Below, piece after piece: positions 19,101 through 23,621 of a DNA stretch of 23,621 nucleotides; positions within the stretch are counted from its first letter, which is position 1, and every line of letters begins with the position of its first letter. Location of the stretch: NCBI RefSeq assembly GCF_001039355.2, contig NW_019773814.1, positions 15,885 to 39,505 of the forward strand, in the 5' to 3' direction. Source of the stretch: Lingula anatina (lineage: Eukaryota; Brachiopoda; Lingulata; Lingulida; Lingulidae). The notes beneath the pieces are model-generated. The model saw only the letters and a list, made by a program, of their open reading frames with translations. It did no database searches and was not told where the DNA came from. Position numbers and translations under genes: made by a program.

Positions 19101-21611
19101 TATTTATGCACTCCTATAAATCATGAAATATGTACCAATGATATGGAAATAACATGTCAGCCAAAATTTCAGCATACATGTTATATGTCTCTGTAACAAA
19201 ATGTTACAGTAATGACTATGACATGCAAGACTTAATAAATAAGTAAATAAATAAATAAATAAAAGAGCAGGAAAGAGAGACAATCTTGAATTATTGAGTT
19301 CAGTATTTACTTTTCTTTTTAGCTCGAGTAAAAGGACGGCCAGGAGGAGGTTGGGCTGATGATGAGGAGGAGGAGGAGGAGGAGGTAGTAAGTAGTGGTT
19401 CTGGAAGTCAACTGGGCACCAGTTCTAGCTGGAACTTGCATGACAGATCAACTGGACACAGTGCTGGTAGTAATGAATTGTCTGACAGGTATGTTATTGT
19501 TGTCTTTACCTTTAAGCTTGCCCTTGTAAAGCTAGTTTTACTCCCAAATGCTTGAAGCAGGGATGAGAGTTTTCCACATATCGGCGAATTTCTGACTTTT
19601 TGGGAGCCAAAATTATCATTGGCCTAGGCAGCACTTGCGCCCAACACTGTATTTTTCACTAAATAGCAGTCTCAACCCTTTTGAAGACGCATATTAAGCA
19701 AGCACTTATGTCCAATTATTATTGCCAATTAAATGAATCTATTTTCAATTATTCGCTGACCAGGATGAATTCCTTGGCTGTGAGTGATGACTGGTCATCT
19801 GAGGTCCAGGCAGTCAACCAGTTTACCTCAAAAAGTGCCAAACTACTCCCTTCTCGGAGAGAAATCCAGGAGTTCCTTAAAAGGTATACTTGGAAAATTG
19901 TGTTGTGTGCACAGTTATGTCACTTTTCAGTGATCTCTAAAACTAAAGGTGCTTGTTGTATTTTAAACAAATATTATTTGGCTTGGTTTAACAAGCTTGA
20001 CTTTAACAAGCTTGGCTTTATCCAGCTTGTCTTAGAGTTCATGTCAAATGAAATACATGTTGACCTAAAGAGCTTGGTTTAATTTAGCCATTTTTAAAAA
20101 CTTGACTGATAGATTATGTAAAGGTGTTTTTTGTGTTTTACCAATTTTTCATCAGCAAATACACTCTGCAGCATTCTTTTCATAAAAGGTCTTTTTTTAG
20201 GTGCCAAATATTGAACTGTGAAAAAATAACAGACTTGTTAAACGATGCTCTCACTTCTACAAATGATGTGATGCTCATGGTAGGTGGTATTGGAGACTAA
20301 AACAATTATCAAGGCCATCTCTAATGAATTTCTTCAGAAAACTAAGAGCATGATAAGCATCAGACTGCAATTGAATATTTTTTTTAGATACTTTTAGTAT
20401 CCAACAAATACAATTGTCAGTGATTATTAGTCACAGCTTTTTCAGGTGTCTGTTTCTCAAAAAAATTATAATATTTCAGTCTTATAGTCTTAAACCGATT
20501 AATATAGATTGTGAACTACTCTAATTTTAAAAACTGACCTGAAATCTCCTATGAAATGATTTACCCATGTTAATGTTAACACTGAGAGTGACAGTCAATA
20601 TTATCACAATTTGCTGTAGGGATGCACTAGTAGTTGAAGGACTAAAATAAAAGAGGCAAATGTTCATTAAGATTCTTTGTGAAACACAACATAGCTAAAA
20701 TTCTTAGCAATTAAGTCTTTGCTTTGAGAAATATATAGACCCTAGTTAAACAAAAGTGTACAGGTAGTTGACACAATTCATGTTTTGGGATGTAGCAACT
20801 CCAGACTTCCCTCTCCAGATGAATAGATTGCAGTCATGTGATTACTATTGAATGTTACGTTTTTCAGCGGTGCTTACTTCTGTTAGAAGCAATGATGCGA
20901 TCAGATCTTTTCACCGTGGACCAGTTGACCTTGGTGTTCAGCAAGAACCTTATTATGTTGTTTCAACATAAAGAAGGGGCAGTCCAGGCCAAAGCCAGAA
21001 AGGTCAGTTTTACTGTATGAGAGCATTTTTGTTGTATGGATGCTAGGAGGGGATGGGGGGGGGGGGGGGTAATAAAAATCTTCTGTGACACAGTCACTGT
21101 GGTCAATTTGTAATGCATACACAATGAATTTGAATCCTTAGGAAATGTTTTTATTTTATAAAATGGAATTATGCTTGATGCTATGATGGTGTTATTACAT
21201 AAGTTTTTATATAAAAGAGAAGTACAAATATTATCTGATAACATGTTAAAGATTTATTTTGTATTCCAGATAATTCGACAGATGGAAAAACTTTCCAAAC
21301 ACGCAGAAGTGTTTTCAGTCATACCTGCAACTAGTACAACCAATGCAATCCCCATGTCTTCAAGCTCAACTAACACAATGAATAAGTCTTCCACAGGTAC
21401 TTCCATAGACGGACTTACACAGAGTTCAGATACAAGTCTAGTGGCACCATTTTATGTTAGTACAGATACACTGTTGACAAATAATTCTGGTGAGGAGGTA
21501 GATAGTGGACTGGATAATGGTAGTGAAACCAATACTGATAGCTTTGCTGACCTGCTGGATAATGTACCACCTTTACTAGAAACTGAGGGAGAAAGATTTG
21601 AGGATAGTTGA
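7183..21611 (+). CDS. TEPSIN: Tepsin, AP-4 complex accessory protein (ENTH and VHS-like domains), 13 exons, 524 aa
   Basis: Coding exons: 7183-7242, 7642-7714, 16602-16693, 16999-17092, 17439-17506, 17841-17916, 18135-18200, 18599-18802, 19323-19488, 19764-19883, 20201-20279, 20868-21002, 21270-21611. They total 1575 nt (525 codons with TGA), and all twelve junctions keep frame with GT-AG ends. Length matches vertebrate tepsin (about 525 aa). Residues 1 to about 135 form the ENTH domain: GYMFKEIN, KVIKIMRYLVDNG and the signature FGGPPDPLHGNTPYETVRKA. A Ser/Gly-rich linker follows, with LEGFGNS and GGGWADD plus seven Glu. Residues about 300-425 form the second, VHS/ENTH-like domain (SRREIQEFLKRCQILNCE, RCLLLLEAMMRSDLF). 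Tepsin associates with AP-4 on trans-Golgi vesicles. Oddities: intron 2 is 8.9 kb and hosts three antisense genes; the exon 3 acceptor (GATATAAAAAG) lacks a pyrimidine tract; the known C-terminal AP-4-binding motifs are not recognisable. Confidence 0.93.
7243..7641 (+). other. Tepsin intron 1
   Basis: 399 bp between GTTTGTAG and TAAAATTTCAG. AT-rich; no gene, repeat or RNA signal seen. Confidence 0.85.
7715..8057 (+). other. Start of tepsin intron 2, no gene seen
   Basis: AT-rich stretch from the exon 2 donor (GTATCC) to the 1.4-kb transposon. No reading frame or structured repeat seen. Confidence 0.7.
8058..9435. mobile_element. 1378-bp non-autonomous DNA transposon with 19-bp inverted ends and ATAG target duplication
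   Basis: The left end GGGCCATTCCGTGGTATTT (8058-8076) is the exact reverse complement of the right end (9417-9435). ATAG precedes the left end (8054-8057) and follows the right end (9436-9439), as expected of a 4-bp target-site duplication. Inside, a motif with core GAAGGACA recurs: 8085-8100, 8443-8456, 8566-8580 (inverted), 9082-9094 and 9241-9258 (inverted). The outermost two form a subterminal inverted pair (acGGAAGGACATtt / aaATGTCCTTCCgt). No frame long enough for a transposase exists, so the element would be mobilised in trans. I cannot assign the superfamily. It sits in tepsin intron 2. Confidence 0.85.
9436..9928 (+). other. Intron 2 stretch between the transposon and discoidin copy A
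   Basis: AT-rich with no supported gene. On the minus strand AATAAA at 9798-9793 could end the copy A transcript. The block near 9783 (GACCATGTTTTTAT) recurs near 14567 below copy C, so the ancestral gene's downstream flank reaches at least this far. Confidence 0.5.
10074..10991 (-). pseudogene. Discoidin-domain secreted protein, copy A (frameshifted)
   Basis: Two exons as in copies B and C: 10991-10379 and 10211-10074, with an intact donor (CAG/GTATCA) and acceptor (TTTTCAG). The signal peptide and the start of the coil are present. At 10756-10759 a 4-bp insertion (AGCT, or CTAG by shifting) then moves the frame and gives a stop at 10715-10713. Without the insertion, exon 1 is 609 nt (203 codons). 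Relative to copy C it also lacks exactly 147 nt (49 residues) of coil and linker, with LELQK running directly into SHFPPEDC. The rest of the discoidin domain is free of stops, and exon 2 reads cleanly to ...ADVRGC-stop, so inactivation is recent or this is a sequence error. Initiation at the internal GTG before SGKNPLPG would be leaderless and is unlikely. Confidence 0.8.
10992..11296 (-). promoter_or_regulatory. 5' flank of discoidin copy A
   Basis: Nearly identical by eye to 13674-13979 above copy B, and diverged but alignable to 15833-16130 above copy C. It should hold the 5' leader and promoter. I could not place a TATA box with confidence. The shared palindrome is listed separately. Confidence 0.5.
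11062..11079. promoter_or_regulatory. Perfect palindrome in the 5' flank of copy A
   Basis: GATACAGCATACTGTATC has two 7-bp arms (GATACAG/CTGTATC) around CATA, 71 bp above the ATG. The same sequence lies above copy B, and only the CTGTATC half remains above copy C. It could be a dimeric factor site; this is inference. Confidence 0.4.
11297..11681. mobile_element. 385-bp Kolobok/T2-like element with TTAA target duplication and THAP-like start
   Basis: Copies B and C lack this segment. In B, ATATTTAATGG is continuous; in A it is split by 385 bp with TTAA on both sides (11293-11296 and 11682-11685). Its ends read TTAAAGGAG and TCCTTTAA, resembling the TTAAAGGRR ends of T2-type Kolobok elements. 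A plus-strand ATG at 11606 opens MPRCVAVG, the usual start of a C2CH THAP zinc finger, then meets an N (11632) and a TGA. From memory of the families, Kolobok elements use TTAA and encode THAP-domain proteins, so this may be a deletion derivative keeping the 5' end of that gene. The inverted ends match over only about 4 bp beyond TTAA. Confidence 0.6.
11686..12240 (-). repeat. Upstream half of duplicated unit A
   Basis: Aligns base for base over long runs with 13978-14520 above copy B (for example the shared block around TGTAACATGAACCTTGACGC) and more loosely with about 16130-16520 above copy C. No gene seen. Confidence 0.8.
12241..12478 (-). repeat. Copy of the 3' flank of discoidin copy C
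   Basis: Aligns with 14530-14778, the sequence immediately beyond the copy C stop (shared blocks GTTAGGTCCACTTATGTAAA and GGAATGATTGGACCTG). It shows that the piece following unit A was once the 3' flank of a C-type gene. No coding signal. Confidence 0.75.
12479..12559 (-). pseudogene. Relic of discoidin exon 2 (half exon)
   Basis: About 80 bp match the last 27 codons of exon 2 (IYAxYL... to the stop). In the aligned frame it has TGA and TAA stops, and one-base indels break the MRAD region. Homology ends abruptly near 12559, in the middle of the exon, where sequence homologous to the copy A 3' flank begins. There is no acceptor or upstream half, so it cannot act as an exon. Confidence 0.8.
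12669..13673 (-). CDS. Secreted coiled-coil discoidin-domain protein, copy B (283 aa)
   Basis: Exons 13673-12960 (714 nt) and 12806-12669 (138 nt) flank a 153-bp GT-AG intron, phase 0. Residues 1 to about 27 form a signal peptide (hydrophobic SALLLVTLCITLYCV, then PAIPA). Residues about 44-115 are a Gln-rich coiled coil with seven-residue periodicity. Residues 126-283 form one F5/8 type C (discoidin) domain: closing Cys pair C126 and C283, NRYQWLQFDFGRVRKIT, QEYQLHYGNNT (N-glycosylation sequon) and LPSPIYARYLRINPV. Such domains bind glycans or phospholipids. A secreted oligomeric lectin- or opsonin-like role is inference. It lies antisense within tepsin intron 2. Confidence 0.9.
13674..14534 (-). 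repeat. 5' flank of copy B, upstream half of duplicated unit B
   Basis: Nearly identical to 10992-12240 above copy A apart from the 385-bp insertion there. It should contain the copy B promoter and leader. No other gene seen. Confidence 0.75.
13744..13761. promoter_or_regulatory. Perfect palindrome in the 5' flank of copy B
   Basis: GATACAGCATACTGTATC, identical to the one at 11062-11079 and at the same distance from the start codon (71 bp). Confidence 0.4.
14535..14778 (-). repeat. 3' flank of copy C
   Basis: Non-coding sequence beyond the copy C stop, with a diverged second copy at 12241-12478. ATTAAA on the minus strand near 14706 is a weak candidate polyadenylation signal; no AATAAA is present. 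Confidence 0.6.
14779..15832 (-). CDS. Secreted coiled-coil discoidin-domain protein, copy C (297 aa)
   Basis: Exons 15832-15077 (756 nt) and 14916-14779 (138 nt) flank a 160-bp intron, phase 0. The layout matches copy B: signal peptide, coiled coil, one discoidin domain from C140 to C297. The coil is longer than in B by 14 residues (LQKQEHE LQKQQIE), two extra heptads of a visible series LQKQEHE, LQKQQIE, QQKLQMD, QQRQQIV, QQKQQYD. Exon 2 reads TFPGNFDQDTIQENVLPSP ... MRADVRGC-stop. Its flanks are the most diverged of the three, so it is probably the oldest branch. Secretion and self-association through the coil are inference; the ligand is unknown. Confidence 0.9.
15833..16601 (-). repeat. 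5' flank of copy C and end of tepsin intron 2
   Basis: To about 16520 it aligns with the 5' flanks of A and B, with many substitutions and indels (for example GCCTGACTGGGTGT and GACAAATAATTC are shared). From there to the tepsin exon 3 acceptor it is unique AT-rich sequence. No further gene seen. Confidence 0.65.
16747..16790 (+). repeat. (AC)8 followed by a TG-rich run
   Basis: (AC)8 at 16747-16762, then ATATATGCAGAG, then TGTGTGTGCGTGCGTG to 16790. The two runs are complementary and could fold into a hairpin. It lies in tepsin intron 3. Confidence 0.85.
19233..19264 (+). repeat. TAAA/TAAG tetranucleotide microsatellite
   Basis: About seven units in tepsin intron 8, starting TAATAAATAAGTAAATAAAT. 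Confidence 0.85.
19987..20031 (+). repeat. Three 15-bp tandem copies
   Basis: TTTAACAAGCTTGAC, TTTAACAAGCTTGGC and TTTATCCAGCTTGTC follow each other in tepsin intron 10. Confidence 0.8.
20280..20867 (+). other. Tepsin intron 11
   Basis: 588 bp with donor GTAGGT and acceptor GTTTTTCAG. AT-rich; nothing else recognised. Confidence 0.85.
21055..21069 (+). repeat. G15 homopolymer
   Basis: Fifteen G in a row, 53 bp after the exon 12 donor in tepsin intron 12, preceded by AGGAGGGGAT. It could form a G-quadruplex in the pre-mRNA. Its exact length may be a sequencing artefact. Confidence 0.85.
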
Positions 21612-21657
21612 TGAGAGAGGAAAGTTAAAGGCACACAAGAACATTTGACTTTTCAGT

Positions 21658-21663
21658 AATAAA
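21658..21663 (+). promoter_or_regulatory. Polyadenylation signal of tepsin
   Basis: AATAAA lies 46 nt after the TGA at 21609-21611 and is the first signal downstream. The 3' UTR would be very short; later signals could also be used. Confidence 0.5.
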
Positions 21664-22805
21664 ATTTTAATTTTCATGGATATTTCAGCATTTCCCCTTT
21701 GATCATCAAAGTATACAATATCCAAATCTTACATAGAAAAAAGATCCGTGTGCCTATTTTTTTAATTTTTAGTTCTTGATCCTTTCTCATAATGGAGATA
21801 GAGACCGAAACGTTTTATACAGGATGGTAAAAACTGGAAACAGAACCAGAAAAACAGTTTGGATACAGATACATTGTCGGACTTAAAATTAAAGTCAAAA
21901 TTAATGAAATTTCCAGTTTTTAAGGTCTAGTACTCATTGTGCATCTGTAAAAATGGCTTTAGGACTTGAGCAATGGGATGTTTTTATTTCAAACTTATGT
22001 GGGACACATTCATGAGATAATTTAAGTGTCACTAGGAGACAGTTGCTGCAGTGACAACAGTACAGAATTCATCAATAATTTTGTGATTCTAGCAATGATT
22101 TCTGTGGAACTCCTCACTTATCTTAGACTATGTAATAATTGATTATTACAAATTAAACAGGATTTTGTTGGACACAATTTGTCATTGTGAAAATTAACAA
22201 AAATGCTCATTGTCAATGCAAGGAAAGATTGCTTAACTAAAAAATGCACAATTCATTGGCAGTGAAAAGCTACATTAATGAAATTAACAAACACTTTATA
22301 TGAATATCTTAAGAATCAATAAGTATATGAAATAAATTCTCTGGCCACATAGTAATTATATTTAATAACATAATTATTTTTAATAACACAGGACCCAGAG
22401 TATTGGACCCTGTAATGAGCACCATAATCTGATCTGCCTTGGAAAAATGATAATAATGGCTACTTATATTACTATTATTATTATTATGTTTGTATAGACT
22501 GATGGCACCTAATCGTATCTTCTAACATTTTCTTGGAAATACAATTCCTGTCATTAATACTCCAATAATCTAATTTAAGTGAGATATAATGCTAACAGCA
22601 AGTACAACCTTCTACCATGCTAAGGAATGATGATAAAAAGTAAATTGTGCTTTATAAAATCACAGGACAATTTTCAAAAAAAAAGGCACTGCTTTTACAA
22701 TTATGCATGCATAAATGCAAGAAAGATCCATATATATTTGATGTCAAGATGGCACGATTAATTAAATGTAAACAATGTTCAATGATTTTTTTTAATTGAT
22801 TTTTT
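21664..22805. other. Intergenic stretch between convergent tepsin and SDR genes
   Basis: AT-rich, with a short TTA run near 22473-22487 and no supported gene. The block near 21805 (GGAGATAGAGACCGAAACGT) looks like a fragment of a dispersed repeat, but I cannot confirm this from one window. Confidence 0.5.
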
Positions 22806-22811
22806 TTTATT
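22806..22811 (-). promoter_or_regulatory. Candidate polyadenylation signal of the SDR gene
   Basis: TTTATT on the plus strand is AATAAA on the minus strand, 86 nt beyond the stop codon at 22897. Confidence 0.45.
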
Positions 22812-22896
22812 GGCATCAGTGAGTAGCTGTCACTGAGAAGAGAGGAATGATGTAAAATTACAATATGCTTATACAGCAGACTGGACTCCATGGAAG

Positions 22897-22997
22897 TTAA
22901 ATGGAAAACCCGCCATCCACAGACATGTTATGGCCGTTGACCATGGCTGCTTTGTCACTGAGCAGGAAAAGTATGACCCCTGTAACATCTTCTATTT
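22897..22997 (-). CDS. Short-chain dehydrogenase/reductase, last coding exon (L-xylulose reductase-like)
   Basis: The acceptor CTCCTTTCAG is followed by 101 nt: two bases finishing a split codon, then IEDVTGVILFLLSD, KAAMVNGHNMSVDGGF, SI and TAA. The pattern ED(V/I)...ILFLLSD...NG..(M/L).VDGGF is the conserved C-terminal end of classical NAD(P)H-dependent SDR enzymes. The LFLLSD form and the very short tail resemble L-xylulose reductase and related carbonyl reductases. Catalytic Tyr-x-x-x-Lys and the Rossmann motif would be in exons beyond position 23621. The gene is tail-to-tail with tepsin. The exact SDR subfamily is uncertain. Confidence 0.75.
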
Positions 22998-23121
22998 CTG
23001 AAAGGAGAAGAGTTATTATGAATAAAACAGATTTTTAAGCAATGAGCAATTACATATTATAAAAAGTATTGATTATTGAGAGAAATGACAGCATTTTGTA
23101 AAGCAAATGTGTGGAGCCAAA

Positions 23122-23449
23122 ATTACATCTGGGAGACACTTGGTACATTTTTCTGTGAAATGCTAAATATATGAATAAAACACATCTGAAAACCTAATCC
23201 CTATTTCCATATAATCACATAATCTTCACCAAATGCAAAAAGCAAAAAACTTAAGGGATGCATTTTCATTTATGTGACTTGATGACTTATTTTATGATTG
23301 TGTATACAGCCTAGAAAAACTTAAATCCTGGGAGAATGTCAGAGAAATGCTAATAAGTATGAATAAAACAATTTTCCAAAACTTAATCACTCTTTCCACA
23401 CAATTCTGACAAAATGCTAAAAAAACAGAACAACCCTAGAGATGCTTTT
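23122..23449. repeat. Degenerate direct repeat in the SDR intron
   Basis: About 23122-23268 and 23320-23449 share ordered blocks: CTGGGAGA, GAAATGCTAA, ATGAATAAAACA, CTTAATC/CCTAATC, TTTCCA, AAATGC and GATGCATTTT/GATGCTTTTT. Many substitutions separate them, so the duplication is old. No coding signal in 22998-23621. Confidence 0.65.
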
Positions 23450-23621
23450 TAAGGAAATGTCAATATTGTCAATAGTGATTACCATCCACAATGTGAATAT
23501 TTTACTTTACAACTAAACCTCCAGTCATTTTTCAATTGGATTTTTAATACAGCATGTAAATTTATACAAAGCAATCTTCCTAGCTTTATTTATTTTGCAA
23601 TTCAACACTCTAAAGAATGGG

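Noticed and set aside
19681-20082. A 133-residue plus-strand open frame
   Set aside because: Only 19764-19883 is coding, as tepsin exon 10. The rest is flanking intron that happens to lack stops.

Overview
The window looks like nuclear DNA of a marine invertebrate, most likely a mollusc or another lophotrochozoan. This is inference, from AT-rich sequence, spliced genes with GT-AG introns, a galaxin-like matrix protein, small secreted discoidin-domain proteins and abundant short transposon remnants. I could not run any search, so family names rest on recognised motifs and on exon-by-exon reading-frame closure.

Layout, left to right. (1) Positions 1-1008 hold the 3' end of a plus-strand galaxin-like gene with a 108-bp coding tandem repeat. 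(2) Positions 6968 down to 1601 hold a minus-strand gene of eight exons (254 aa). All seven splice junctions keep frame, and one exon is only 37 nt. It belongs to a conserved-looking family that I cannot name. (3) Its start codon lies 214 bp from that of a plus-strand gene running the other way, so the two probably share a promoter. (4) The plus-strand gene is tepsin, the AP-4 coat accessory protein: 13 coding exons, 7183-21611, 524 aa. (5) Tepsin intron 2 is about 8.9 kb and contains a tandem array of three minus-strand, two-exon genes encoding secreted proteins with a signal peptide, a Gln-rich heptad coiled coil and a discoidin (F5/8 type C) domain. The lowest-coordinate copy is a pseudogene with a 4-bp frameshift and a 147-bp in-frame deletion. 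The middle and upper copies are intact (283 and 297 aa). A half-exon relic between the first two marks the probable breakpoint of the duplication. (6) Near the right edge, 22997-22897 is the last coding exon of a minus-strand short-chain dehydrogenase/reductase, similar to L-xylulose reductase.

Mobile DNA: a 1378-bp element with exact 19-bp terminal inverted repeats and an ATAG target duplication (8058-9435); a 385-bp insertion with TTAA flanks, TTAAAGG-type ends and a THAP-like start (11297-11681), found only in the upstream region of discoidin copy A; and two fold-back or MITE-like elements in introns of the minus-strand gene (4084-4262 and about 5551-5952).

The most unusual feature is the nested antisense discoidin array. 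Its copies differ in coil length by 14, 35 and 49 residues, all whole numbers of heptads, and its history of duplication, breakpoint, transposon insertion and gene death can be read from one window. No CRISPR array, rRNA or tRNA was seen.
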